A DNA stretch of 64,000 nucleotides from Mesorhizobium sp. CA14 (GTDB taxonomy: Bacteria; Pseudomonadota; Alphaproteobacteria; Rhizobiales; Rhizobiaceae): positions 56,078 to 120,077 of the forward strand of contig NZ_JAIUHR010000018.1 in the NCBI RefSeq assembly GCF_020165195.1. The letters run 5' to 3'. Shown here piece after piece: positions 49,329 through 58,149 of the stretch. The notes beneath the pieces are model-generated. The model made no database searches. It saw nothing but the letters and a program-made list of their open reading frames with translations, and was not told the origin of the DNA. The position numbers were made by a program, and so were the translations under genes. Positions within the stretch are counted from its first letter, which is position 1, and each line of letters begins with the position of its first letter.

Positions 49329-49706
49329 TCAGTCGGCCTTGACCACGTGCCAGGCGCCGGCGACGCCTTCGCCGGTCATGTCGCCGGCCTTCTTGTCCTT
49401 GACGAAGGTATAGACCGGCTTGCCGTCATAGGCCCACATTTTGGTGCCGTCTTTGCGCTCGACGATCGTCCATTCGTCGTCCGCCTTGGCGCCTGCCTCG
49501 GCCTTCAGCGGCGGCCAGTTGGCGGCGCATTTGTCATAGCATTTGGACTTGCCCTTCTCATCCTTGTCGAAGGTATAGAGCGTCATGCCCTTGGCGTCGG
49601 TATAGATCTTGGTGCCGCCCGCTTCGGCTTCCTTCCAGGCTTCGGCGGCCTGGGATGCGGCGGTGCCCAGCAGTAGCGCGGCAAACCCGAGTGCGATTGC
49701 TTTCAC
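49329..49706 (-). CDS. Secreted COG4315-type repeat protein
   Basis: The 125-residue product has a signal peptide ending AASQA before AEAWKEAEAGG. The mature part holds two copies of the family pattern: TLYTFDKDEKGKSKCYDKC with AANWPPL, and PVYTFVKDKKAGDMTGEG. The first copy contains two cysteines (CYDKC), possibly redox- or metal-active. COG4315 proteins are common periplasmic proteins of unknown role. The GTG at 49706 has AGGGAG seven bases ahead; the longer open frame adds a non-signal leader. It is divergent from the CcdA-like gene. Confidence 0.85.
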   Translation of the reverse strand: MKAIALGFAALLLGTAASQAAEAWKEAEAGGTKIYTDAKGMTLYTFDKDEKGKSKCYDKCAANWPPLKAEAGAKADDEWTIVERKDGTKMWAYDGKPVYTFVKDKKAGDMTGEGVAGAWHVVKAD

Positions 49707-49871
49707 GATAGTCTCCCTGAAACAAGCGCACGGCAGTCGCGCGCTTGTCCGGTCAACGCATTGGGATGCCTGTTTCTTCCTGCGGCGAAGCGGCGACGTG
49801 CCACACAATGGTGATTGGCAGGGGCGTGCCCGCATCGCTATATCGACGCCAGCACAATCGGGACTCATTGG

Positions 49872-50618
49872 ATGGCATTGGACATCGGCTATGTCAGCGC
49901 GGTCGGGGCAGGGGCGATCTCGTTCCTGTCGCCTTGCGTGCTGCCGCTGGTGCCGCCCTATCTCTGCTACATGGCCGGCGTTTCCGTCGACGATTTCCGC
50001 GGCAATCAGAGTGTCACGGCAAAGGAGGGCGCGCGCGGAGCGCTGCTTTATGCCTCTTTGGCCTTCGTGCTCGGCTTTTCCACCGTGTTCGTAGCGCTCG
50101 GCGCGGGCGCCTCGACCATCGGGCGGCTGCTGCGCGTCTGGCAGGAACCGCTGGCGATGGCGGCGGGCGCGCTGATCATCATCATGGGCCTGAACTTCCT
50201 TGGCATCCTGCGCATTCCGCTTTTGTCGCGCGAGGCGCGCTTCCAGTCGCAGGGCAAGCCGGCCAGCATGATCGCGGCCTATGTCATGGGGCTGGCCTTC
50301 GCCTTCGGCTGGACGCCCTGCATCGGCCCGGTGCTGGGGCCGATCCTGACTTTGGCCGGCGGGCGCGAGACCGTGGGCGAAGGCGCGCTTCTGCTTGCCG
50401 CCTATTCACTTGGCCTCGGCATCCCGTTCCTGATCGCGGCGCTGTTTTCCGGCGCCTTCATGCGCTTCCTCGGCAAATTCCGCGTCCATCTCGGCCGTGT
50501 CGAGAAAGCGATCGGCGCTCTGCTGGTCGTCGCCGGCGTGTTTTTCCTCACCGGCGGTGTGCAGAGCGCGTCCTACTGGCTGCTGGAGAATTTTCCGGTG
50601 CTTGGAAGGCTGGGATAA
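49872..50618 (+). CDS. CcdA-type cytochrome c biogenesis / thiol-transport membrane protein
   Basis: CcdA proteins carry reducing power from cytoplasmic thioredoxin across the membrane for cytochrome c maturation or other thiol repair. The 248 residues contain six hydrophobic helices, with the paired active cysteines in SFLSPCVLPLVPP (helix 1) and FGWTPCIGPVLGP (helix 4). The length is typical for CcdA. The ATG at 49872 is the first consistent with the family N-terminus. No thioredoxin-like partner gene is adjacent. Confidence 0.92.
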   Translation: MALDIGYVSAVGAGAISFLSPCVLPLVPPYLCYMAGVSVDDFRGNQSVTAKEGARGALLYASLAFVLGFSTVFVALGAGASTIGRLLRVWQEPLAMAAGALIIIMGLNFLGILRIPLLSREARFQSQGKPASMIAAYVMGLAFAFGWTPCIGPVLGPILTLAGGRETVGEGALLLAAYSLGLGIPFLIAALFSGAFMRFLGKFRVHLGRVEKAIGALLVVAGVFFLTGGVQSASYWLLENFPVLGRLG

Positions 50619-50696
50619 CTGCTGCCGCCGCCCCGGAACGACGGCTGAAAGCTGGGCGTTAGAAGCTTGTGCGCAAATAGTTGCAGCGAGGCGGAA

Positions 50697-51134
50697 ATGA
50701 TAGCCAAGGCGGACGTGCAGAAATTCTTCAAGACCTATGAGAAGGTCTACAACGATGCGATCGCCGATAACGTCGACATGGACGATGTCGGCGCACTGTA
50801 TTCGACCGGCTTCGTCTCGGTGACGCCGGCCGGCATCATGGCGGGCGAGAACGGCCAGCAGCTGAAAGACACCATGAAGAAGGGTTTTGAGGCCTATCGC
50901 GCGCTGGGCAGCAAAAGGATGACCTGCAAGGATGTCTCGGTGACCCCAATCGATCAGGATCATTGCGTGGCCAAGGTGCAATGGTCCGGCGACTACGAGC
51001 GCAAGGAGAAACGCCCCGTGACCATCGACTCCGAGGTCGACTATCTCGTCGAACGGCGCGATGGCAGCTTAAAGGTGTTCGGCTGGATCTCCGGCGATGA
51101 ACAGGCGGAGTTCAAGAAGCACGGGCTGTTGTAG
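50697..51134 (+). CDS. NTF2-like (SnoaL-type) small protein
   Basis: The 145-residue product begins ADVQKFFKTYEKVYNDAIAD, an amphipathic helix opening, and continues with FVSVTPAGIMAGENG and HCVAKVQWSGDYERKEK, then a strand DYLVERRDGSLKVFGWISGD. This order fits the cone-shaped NTF2-like fold. No catalytic residues can be assigned. GAGGCGG lies just before the ATG at 50697. It stands alone between the CcdA-like gene and glmU. Confidence 0.75.
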   Translation: MIAKADVQKFFKTYEKVYNDAIADNVDMDDVGALYSTGFVSVTPAGIMAGENGQQLKDTMKKGFEAYRALGSKRMTCKDVSVTPIDQDHCVAKVQWSGDYERKEKRPVTIDSEVDYLVERRDGSLKVFGWISGDEQAEFKKHGLL

Positions 51135-51279
51135 GAGCGGCTGCCCGATTTCACCGCATACCTACTGATTAAAAGTCAGCTGCTCGACCTATCTCACCGG
51201 AATTTAACCGCATTGGTGCAGAATGGCCTGCGCTGTTAACATGCGTTGATTCAAACCTTTTTCATACGGTTGCCCATCC

Positions 51280-52650
51280 ATGAGCCAGAGATCCTGCCTG
51301 TCCGTCATCCTCGCTGCCGGCGAAGGCACGCGCATGAAAAGCGCGATGCCCAAGGTGCTGCATGCCATTGCCGGCCTGCCGATGGTGGCTCACGTCGTGA
51401 AGGCCGCTGAGGCTGCCGGCGCGACCGGCGTGGCGCTGGTGATCGGCCACGGGGCGGAAGAGATGCGCAAGGCGGTGCAGAAATTCGCGCCAAAGGCGGA
51501 GACTTTCGTGCAGGAGAAGCGGCTCGGCACCGCGCATGCCGTGCTCGCCGCGCGTGAAGCGATATCAAAGGGTTATGACGATATTCTCGTGATGTTCGGC
51601 GACACGCCGCTGATCGATGCGCAGGCTCTGGCCGCAGCACGGCAGAAGCTGGCGGAGGGCGCCGCCGTCGCGGTCATCGGCTTCCGTCCGCCAAGCCCGG
51701 CCGGCTACGGCCGGCTGATCGAAAGGGACGGTCATCTCATCGCGATCCGCGAGGAAAAAGACTGCTCCGACGAGGAGAAGAAGATCGGCTTCTGCAACGC
51801 CGGCATGATGGCTGTTGCGGGCAAGCATGCGCTGCGGCTGCTCGACAAGGTCGGCAAAAAGAACGCCAAGGGCGAATTCTACCTCACCGACATCGTCGAG
51901 ATCGCCGGCGCGGAAGGGCTCGACGTGGTGGCGACGGAAGCGAGTTTCGAAAGCGCGCTCGGCATCAACAACCGGGCCGAGCTCGCCGAAGCGGAAGCGA
52001 TCTGGCAGGCGCGCCGCCGGCGCGAGGCGATGCTGTCCGGAGTTACGCTGATCGCGCCCGAAACCGTCTATTTCTCGCACGATACCGAGATCGGCACTGA
52101 TACGATCGTCGAGCCGAATGTCTGGTTCGGGCCGGGCGTTAAGATCGCGTCTGGCGCCAAGATCCATGCTTTCAGCCATATCGAGGGCGCAACGATCGCA
52201 TCAAGTTGCGATGTGGGGCCGTTCGCGCGGCTCAGGCCGGGCGCGGATCTTCGAAACAAGGCAAAGGTCGGCAATTTCTGCGAGGTCAAGCAGGCGACGA
52301 TCGAAGAGGGCGCCAAGGTCAACCACCTGACCTATATCGGCGATGCACGCGTGGGTGCCGCGGCCAATATCGGCGCCGGCACCATCACCTGCAATTATGA
52401 CGGCTACTCGAAATTCTTCACCGATATCGGCGAGGGCGTCTTTGTCGGCTCGAATTCCTCGCTGGTGGCGCCGGTCTCGATCGGCAAGGGCGGGTACATC
52501 GCTTCCGGCAGCGTGATCACCGAAAGCGTGCCCGACGATGCGCTGGCCTTCGGCCGCGCGCGCCAGAAGACGATCCCCGGCAAGGGCAAGGAATTGCGCG
52601 AGCGCTTCGCCTCGGCCGCCGCGGCGCGGAAGAAGGCTGCGGCGGAATAG
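51280..52650 (+). CDS. glmU: Bifunctional UDP-N-acetylglucosamine pyrophosphorylase / glucosamine-1-phosphate N-acetyltransferase
   Basis: GlmU makes UDP-GlcNAc in two steps for cell wall and lipopolysaccharide. The 456 residues have the nucleotidyltransferase domain (LAAGEGTRMKSAMPKVLH at residues 11-28, MFGDTPLI near 107) and, after about residue 250, the left-handed beta-helix acetyltransferase with repeated I/V-G-x4 hexads, GAGTITCNYDG and FVGSNSSLVAPV. The Lys/Ala-rich tail is normal. glmS follows 358 bases later, giving the two enzymes that feed amino-sugar synthesis together. Confidence 0.97.
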   Translation: MSQRSCLSVILAAGEGTRMKSAMPKVLHAIAGLPMVAHVVKAAEAAGATGVALVIGHGAEEMRKAVQKFAPKAETFVQEKRLGTAHAVLAAREAISKGYDDILVMFGDTPLIDAQALAAARQKLAEGAAVAVIGFRPPSPAGYGRLIERDGHLIAIREEKDCSDEEKKIGFCNAGMMAVAGKHALRLLDKVGKKNAKGEFYLTDIVEIAGAEGLDVVATEASFESALGINNRAELAEAEAIWQARRRREAMLSGVTLIAPETVYFSHDTEIGTDTIVEPNVWFGPGVKIASGAKIHAFSHIEGATIASSCDVGPFARLRPGADLRNKAKVGNFCEVKQATIEEGAKVNHLTYIGDARVGAAANIGAGTITCNYDGYSKFFTDIGEGVFVGSNSSLVAPVSIGKGGYIASGSVITESVPDDALAFGRARQKTIPGKGKELRERFASAAAARKKAAAE

Positions 52651-53008
52651 CGCTTCAGGGACTGAGGATCAGGAAGAACAGCGGCAGCGCGGGCCGCGTC
52701 TCAATGCCGGCTTGCGCGATCCAGCGTGGATCGTCATTTGGAGGATGACGCACCGCCGCGGCAAATGATACTCGCCACCGCAGCAGCACCTTATAGCGGA
52801 GACGAACGGCAATGCGCGTGCACGCTCCGGCGCTGAAGCGGCCGAAAAACCGAGCAATTGCGGTAACTGGATCGCAATGGCCCTCTGCCATGGTGGTCCT
52901 CGAACAGGGTTCCGGTTGACACGGAACGAAACGCAAAGTGACTTTCGCCACGGCCCGGCAATCCATAGATAACGCTGGGTTTTTTGCTGGGAATCGGGGG
53001 CAAGCGCC
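52651..53008 (+). other. glmU-glmS spacer, no gene supported
   Basis: The 358 bases hold no plausible reading frame. GATCCA/TGGATC with loop GCG (around 52718-52733) could fold near the glmU end. TTGACA lies at 52916-52921, but no good -10 follows at 16-18 bases. There is no sign of the glmS ribozyme, which is a feature of Gram-positive bacteria. The glmS promoter presumably lies here. Confidence 0.5.
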
Positions 53009-54832
53009 ATGTGCGGTATCGTTGGAATCGTGGGCCGAGAGCAGGTCGCGCCGCTCATCGTCGACGCGCTGAAGCGGCTTGAATATCGCGGCTATGACTC
53101 GGCCGGCGTTGCCACCATAGAGAGGGGCGAGCTCGGCCGCCGCCGCGCGGAAGGCAAGCTCGTCAACCTCGAACGCCGGCTGAAGGACGAACCGCTCGAC
53201 GGCACTATCGGCATCGGCCACACGCGCTGGGCGACGCACGGCGTGCCCAATGAGACCAACGCGCATCCGCATTTTTCCGAAGGCGTCGCTATCGTCCACA
53301 ACGGCATCATCGAGAATTTCGCCGAATTGCGCGACGAGCTCACCCGCGACGGCTACTCCTTCTCCTCGCAGACCGACACCGAGGTCGTCGCACATCTGGT
53401 GGCGCGCGAACTCGCCAAGGGACTGAGGCCGGTGCAAGCCGCGCATGCGGCGTTGAGGCGCCTCTCGGGCGCTTTCGCGCTGGCGATCATGTTCAAGGGC
53501 GACGAGGACCTGATCGTCGGCGCCCGCAACGGCCCGCCTCTGGCCGTCGGCCATGGCGAGGGCGAGATGTTTTTGGGCTCCGACGCCATCGCGCTGGCGC
53601 CTTTCACCAATGCGGTCACCTATCTGGAAGACGGCGACTGGGCGGAAGTGCGCCGCAACGGCGTCACCATCTATGATATCGACGGCAACAAAGTCGACCG
53701 CAAGCGGCAGCAGTCGCTGTCGACCAGCTTCATGGTCGATAAGGGCAATCGCCGGCATTTCATGGAAAAGGAAATCCATGAGCAGCCGGAGGTGATCTCG
53801 CACACACTGGCAAATTACGTGGATTTCGTTTCCGGCAAGTCGAAGCCGCTCGACCTGCCCTTCGACTTCGCCAGGATCGGCCGTCTGGCGCTTTCGGCCT
53901 GCGGCACCGCTTATCTGGCCGGGCTGATCTCGAAATACTGGTTCGAACGCTATGCGCGATTGCCGGTCGATATCGACGTCGCTTCCGAGTTCCGCTACCG
54001 CGAGATGCCGCTTTCGGCCAATGATGCCGCCTTCTTCATCTCGCAGTCGGGCGAGACCGCCGATACACTGGCCTCGCTGCGCTATTGCCGCAAGGCCGGC
54101 ATGAAGATCGGCGCTGTCGTCAATGTGCGCGAATCGACCATGGCGCGCGAATCCGACGTCGTGCTGCCGACGCTTGCTGGGCCGGAGATCGGCGTTGCCT
54201 CGACCAAGGCTTTCACCTGCCAGCTATCGGTCTTGGCTGCGCTCGCGGTCCGCGCGGGCGTGGCGCGCGGCACGATCTCGCCCGATCGGGAAAAGCAGCT
54301 GGTGCGCCAGCTTTCCGAGGCGCCGCGCTACGCCACCCAGGTGCTGAAGCTCGACGAGCAGATCGAGCGGATCTCGCGCGAGCTCTCGCGCTACAAGGAC
54401 GTGCTCTATCTCGGCCGCGACACCAACTTCCCGCTGGCCATGGAAGGGGCGCTGAAGCTCAAGGAAATCTCCTACATCCACGCCGAAGGCTATGCCGGCG
54501 GCGAGCTCAAGCATGGGCCGATCGCGCTCATCGACGAGAACATGCCGGTGATCGTGATTGCGCCGCATGACCGCATCTTCGAAAAGACCGTCTCGAACAT
54601 GCAGGAAGTGGCGGCGCGCGGCGGCAAGATCATCCTGATCACCGACAAAAAGGGCGCGGCGCAGGCCGGCATCAAGACGATGGAGACGATCATCCTGCCC
54701 GAGGTGCCGGAGATCATTTCGCCGATCATCTACGCGCTGCCGATCCAGATGCTGGCCTATTTCACCGCCGTTTTCATGGGCACCGACGTCGACCAGCCGC
54801 GCAATCTGGCGAAGTCCGTGACGGTGGAGTAG
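53009..54832 (+). CDS. glmS: Glutamine-fructose-6-phosphate aminotransferase (isomerising)
   Basis: GlmS makes glucosamine-6-phosphate from fructose-6-phosphate and glutamine, the first step to UDP-GlcNAc. The 607 residues begin MCGIVGIVGRE, with the glutaminase nucleophile Cys2, and include the GHTRWATHGVP and HNGIIENF motifs. Two SIS domains follow (about 285-415 and 455-595), with SQSGETADTLASLR and AEGYAGGELKHGPIAL, and the C-terminal LAKSVTVE ends in the usual way. It is a full-length, typical enzyme. Confidence 0.97.
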   Translation: MCGIVGIVGREQVAPLIVDALKRLEYRGYDSAGVATIERGELGRRRAEGKLVNLERRLKDEPLDGTIGIGHTRWATHGVPNETNAHPHFSEGVAIVHNGIIENFAELRDELTRDGYSFSSQTDTEVVAHLVARELAKGLRPVQAAHAALRRLSGAFALAIMFKGDEDLIVGARNGPPLAVGHGEGEMFLGSDAIALAPFTNAVTYLEDGDWAEVRRNGVTIYDIDGNKVDRKRQQSLSTSFMVDKGNRRHFMEKEIHEQPEVISHTLANYVDFVSGKSKPLDLPFDFARIGRLALSACGTAYLAGLISKYWFERYARLPVDIDVASEFRYREMPLSANDAAFFISQSGETADTLASLRYCRKAGMKIGAVVNVRESTMARESDVVLPTLAGPEIGVASTKAFTCQLSVLAALAVRAGVARGTISPDREKQLVRQLSEAPRYATQVLKLDEQIERISRELSRYKDVLYLGRDTNFPLAMEGALKLKEISYIHAEGYAGGELKHGPIALIDENMPVIVIAPHDRIFEKTVSNMQEVAARGGKIILITDKKGAAQAGIKTMETIILPEVPEIISPIIYALPIQMLAYFTAVFMGTDVDQPRNLAKSVTVE

Positions 54833-54940
54833 GCAGGGGTATGCTGCCTCAGCAGGAGGCCGCTCTTTAAAAACTTCGCAGTTCCAAACCGGCTCGCGGT
54901 TCACTAATCTCAGCGTTGCAACCTGCGCCGCGGTGAACTC

Positions 54941-55696
54941 ATGTCCGACGCCCTGAAGACCTCTGGCATGACCCGGCTAAGGAACTATTTCCTGACCGGC
55001 TTCATCGTCTGCGCGCCGCTGGCGATCACGGTCTATATCGCCTGGTCGCTGATCGGCTGGGTCGATTCCTGGGTAAAGCCTTATATCCCTGCCCGCTACA
55101 ATCCCGACAGCTATTTGCCGTTCCCGGTTCCGGGCTTCGGCCTGATCGTGGCGCTGGTGCTGATCACGCTGATCGGCTTCCTGACGGCGAACATCGTCGG
55201 CCGCGCCATCGTCAATTTCGGCGAGCGACTGCTTGGCCGAATGCCGCTGGTGCGCGGCATCTATGGCTCGCTGAAGCAGATTTTCGAGACGGTGCTGTCG
55301 AACAAGGGCGACATGTTCCGCCAGGTCGGCTTGGTGGAATATCCGCGCAAAGGCGTCTGGTCGCTGGTCTTCGTCGCCAGCGACAAGGAAACGGAGATCA
55401 ACCAGAAGCTCGACCAGGAAGGCGATCCGCTGATCGCGGTCTTCATGCCCTGCACGCCCAACCCGACCACCGGCTTTCTGATGTATGTGCATAAATCCGA
55501 GATCGTGCCGCTCGACATGTCGATCGAGGACGGCGCCAAGCTGATCGTTTCTGCCGGCATGGTGGCGCCGGAGGTCAAGGCCAAGCTGGTGACGCTGAAT
55601 GGCGAGCCCGTCGAAGGCGGCCTCGCCAACCCGGCGATTGGCGCCGCTCAGCCGGCGCGCAGCAGCCGCACCGCCTCGTCGCGGCCGAACAGGTAA
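54941..55696 (+). CDS. DUF502 family membrane protein
   Basis: The 251-residue product has two membrane helices, YFLTGFIVCAPLAITVYIAW and LIVALVLITLIGFLTANIVG, then the DUF502 core: ERLLGRMPLVRGIYGSLKQI and MPCTPNPTTGFLMYV. The family function is unknown, with possible roles in membrane organisation. The last 16 residues (an Arg/Ser-rich tail) are encoded over the 3' end of convergent recG, with a 49-base overlap. GGTGAACTC precedes the ATG. Confidence 0.9.
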   Translation: MSDALKTSGMTRLRNYFLTGFIVCAPLAITVYIAWSLIGWVDSWVKPYIPARYNPDSYLPFPVPGFGLIVALVLITLIGFLTANIVGRAIVNFGERLLGRMPLVRGIYGSLKQIFETVLSNKGDMFRQVGLVEYPRKGVWSLVFVASDKETEINQKLDQEGDPLIAVFMPCTPNPTTGFLMYVHKSEIVPLDMSIEDGAKLIVSAGMVAPEVKAKLVTLNGEPVEGGLANPAIGAAQPARSSRTASSRPNR

Positions 55697-57759
55697 AGCA
55701 GCAGCCGCAGCGCCTCGCCGCGTTCGGATTGCAGTTCCGGGTCGCGCGACAGGATCAGCCGTGCGTCGTCCCGCGCGGCTTCGAGCAGATCGGCATGGAA
55801 CTCGAGGCGCGCCACCTGGAAGCCTGGCGTGCCGGACTGGCGGGTGCCCAGCAACTCGCCTTCGCCGCGCAGCTTCAGGTCCTCCTCGGCGATACGGAAG
55901 CCATCCTCGGTCTCGCGCATGACCGAAAGCCGGCGCTTTGCCGTCTCGCCGAGCGGCTCCTTGTAGAGCAGGACGCAGGACGACGGCTTGTCGCCGCGCC
56001 CGACCCGGCCGCGCAACTGGTGCAACTGGGCAAGGCCGAAGCGTTCGGCATGCTCGATGACCATGATCGTGGCATCGGGCACGTCGACGCCGACCTCGAT
56101 GACGGTGGTGGCGATGAGGATGCGTGTTTCGCCCTGTTTGAAGGCGCGCATCGCCTCGTCCTTTTCCGCACCCTTCATGCGGCCGTGTACGAGGCCGATC
56201 CGATCGCCGAAGAGCGGTTTCAGCGAAGCAAAACGGTCCTCCGCTGACATCAGCTTGATCTCTTCGGATTCCTCGACCAGCGGACAGATCCAGTAGATCT
56301 TCTGGCCATCGGCGACGGCATCGAGCATGCGTCCGACCAACTCATCCAGCCGCTCCATCGGCAAGGTGACGGTGCGGATCGGCCGCCGGCCGGCCGGCTT
56401 CTCGGTGAGCTTCGAGACGTCCATGTCGCCGAAGGCGGTCAGCACCAGCGTGCGCGGGATGGGGGTCGCCGTCATCACCAGCATGTCCGGCGCGTCGCCC
56501 TTGGCGGTGATCGCAAGGCGCTGGTGGACGCCGAAGCGGTGCTGCTCGTCGACGACGGCCAGCGCCAGGTCGTGAAACGTCACGCTTTCCTGGAACAGGG
56601 CATGCGTGCCGACGACGATGTCGATCGCGCCCCCGGCGAGACCTGCAAGCGTCTCCGTGCGTTCGCGGCCCTTCTCGCGCCCGGTCAGGATGGCAAGGCG
56701 CAGGCGGACCTTTTCCGCCAGCGGCGCGATCGTCGCCAGATGCTGGCGCGCCAAGATTTCGGTCGGCGCCATCAGCGCGGCCTGGCCGCCGGCCTCGACC
56801 GCGCGCGCCATGGCGAGCAGCGCCACCACGGTTTTGCCGGAGCCGACGTCGCCTTGCAGCAGGCGCAGCATGCGTTCGGGATCGGCGAGATCGGCGTTGA
56901 TCTCGCCAAGCGCGAATTCCTGGCTGGGCGTGAGCTCGTAGGGCAGGGCGGCGCGCAGTTTCTCGACGATGCGGCCGTCGCCGGTAAGCGGCCGGCCAGA
57001 GAGGCGGCGAATTCTCGCCCGCACCAGCGCCAGCGAAACCTGCCCGGCCAGCAATTCGTCATAGGCGAGGCGCCGCCAGGCCGAGCCTTCGACGGCAACG
57101 TCGATCGGGTCCTTGGGATAATGGATGCGGGCGAGCGCGTCGCCGAAGGTCGGGAAGGTGCGGCGGCGCATAAAGGCGTCGTCCTGCCACTCCGGCATTT
57201 CCGGCAGGCGCGCCAGCGCCTGTCCGATGGCGCGGCGCAGCACCTTTGCCGAGAGGCCGGCGGTCAGCGGATAGACCGGCTCGACCAGCGGCAGCCCTTC
57301 GGCCTCGTCGATCGGCGCGATATGGTCGGGATGGACCATGGTCGGGCGGCCGTTGAACCATTCCATGCGACCCGAGATCACCACACGCTCGCCCTCGGGA
57401 AGCATCTTCTGCAGATAGGCGGCATGAGCATGGAAGAAGGTCAGCGCGACCTCGCCTGTGTCGTCATGGGCGTAGACCCGGTACGGAACCGACCTGTTGC
57501 CGCGGGGCGGCGGCTGATGGCGGTCGACGCGCACCTCGAGCGTGACGATCTGGCCTTCAGCCGACAGCGCGATGCCGGGCCGGTTGCGGCGGTCGATCAC
57601 GGTGTTGGGCAGCACGAACAACAGGTCGGCCGCGCGCGCCGCGCGATCGCCGAGGTCGGCCGGCACGACACGCTCGATCAGCAGACCGACTTTCGGGCCG
57701 ACGCCGGCAAGCGAGGTGATCGGGACGAACAGGGGATCGAGGATGGTGGGACGCATCAT
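55648..57759 (-). CDS. recG: ATP-dependent DNA helicase RecG
   Basis: RecG reverses stalled replication forks and processes recombination intermediates. The 703 residues contain a wedge/OB domain (about 60-160), then the helicase core with Walker A LLQGDVGSGKTVVAL at residues 300-315, ALAVVDEQHRFGVHQR (DEQH box) near 405, VMTATPIPRTLVL, and RGRVGRGDKPSSCVLL in domain 2. The C-terminal region has the RecG-type EDLKLRGEGELLGTRQSGTP. Two ATGs (57759, 57756) are possible. It is divergent from sdhE and overlaps the DUF502 gene at the 3' end. Confidence 0.96.
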   Translation of the reverse strand: MMRPTILDPLFVPITSLAGVGPKVGLLIERVVPADLGDRAARAADLLFVLPNTVIDRRNRPGIALSAEGQIVTLEVRVDRHQPPPRGNRSVPYRVYAHDDTGEVALTFFHAHAAYLQKMLPEGERVVISGRMEWFNGRPTMVHPDHIAPIDEAEGLPLVEPVYPLTAGLSAKVLRRAIGQALARLPEMPEWQDDAFMRRRTFPTFGDALARIHYPKDPIDVAVEGSAWRRLAYDELLAGQVSLALVRARIRRLSGRPLTGDGRIVEKLRAALPYELTPSQEFALGEINADLADPERMLRLLQGDVGSGKTVVALLAMARAVEAGGQAALMAPTEILARQHLATIAPLAEKVRLRLAILTGREKGRERTETLAGLAGGAIDIVVGTHALFQESVTFHDLALAVVDEQHRFGVHQRLAITAKGDAPDMLVMTATPIPRTLVLTAFGDMDVSKLTEKPAGRRPIRTVTLPMERLDELVGRMLDAVADGQKIYWICPLVEESEEIKLMSAEDRFASLKPLFGDRIGLVHGRMKGAEKDEAMRAFKQGETRILIATTVIEVGVDVPDATIMVIEHAERFGLAQLHQLRGRVGRGDKPSSCVLLYKEPLGETAKRRLSVMRETEDGFRIAEEDLKLRGEGELLGTRQSGTPGFQVARLEFHADLLEAARDDARLILSRDPELQSERGEALRLLLYLFGRDEAVRLLRAG

Positions 57760-57848
57760 GTCAGCTTATGTCGCGACGTGGGCAGCGCAAAGGCTGACAC
57801 CGCTCTCTATCCACGCTATATGCGCCGCTTTGGACAGGATGCGGCGAC

Positions 57849-58136
57849 ATGACCGGAACACAGCGATCAAGCGAGGGGCTGGACGCCCGCCGCCGCAAGC
57901 TCCTGTTCCGCTCCTGGCACCGCGGCATGCGCGAGATGGACCTGATCCTCGGTTCCTTCGCCGACGCCGAGATCGGCGCCTTGACCGGCGATGAAATCGA
58001 CCAATATGAGAGACTTCTCGAAATTCCCGACACCGAATTTTTCCCGATGGTCACCGGCGAGCGCCCGGTTCCGCCCGATATCGATTGCGCGGTGCTGCAA
58101 AAGATCCTGGCGTCGCCCCGGACCATGACATTTTGA
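57849..58136 (+). CDS. sdhE: Succinate dehydrogenase flavinylation factor SdhE
   Basis: SdhE (SDHAF2/Sdh5 family) helps attach FAD covalently to SdhA. The 95 residues carry LLFRSWHRGMREMDLILGSF, the RGxxExD signature of the family, near residues 19-38. The length fits. It lies 14 bases ahead of mfd on the same strand and divergent from recG, an arrangement I recall from other alphaproteobacteria. Confidence 0.94.
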   Translation: MTGTQRSSEGLDARRRKLLFRSWHRGMREMDLILGSFADAEIGALTGDEIDQYERLLEIPDTEFFPMVTGERPVPPDIDCAVLQKILASPRTMTF

Positions 58137-58149
58137 AAAACGCCGATCC

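Noticed and set aside
52651..53008. glmS ribozyme or riboswitch ahead of glmS
   Set aside because: None of the conserved ribozyme core is visible, and the class is not expected in alphaproteobacteria.
54833..54870. Terminator after glmS (GGCAG/CTGCC)
   Set aside because: Only a five-base stem with no following T-run.
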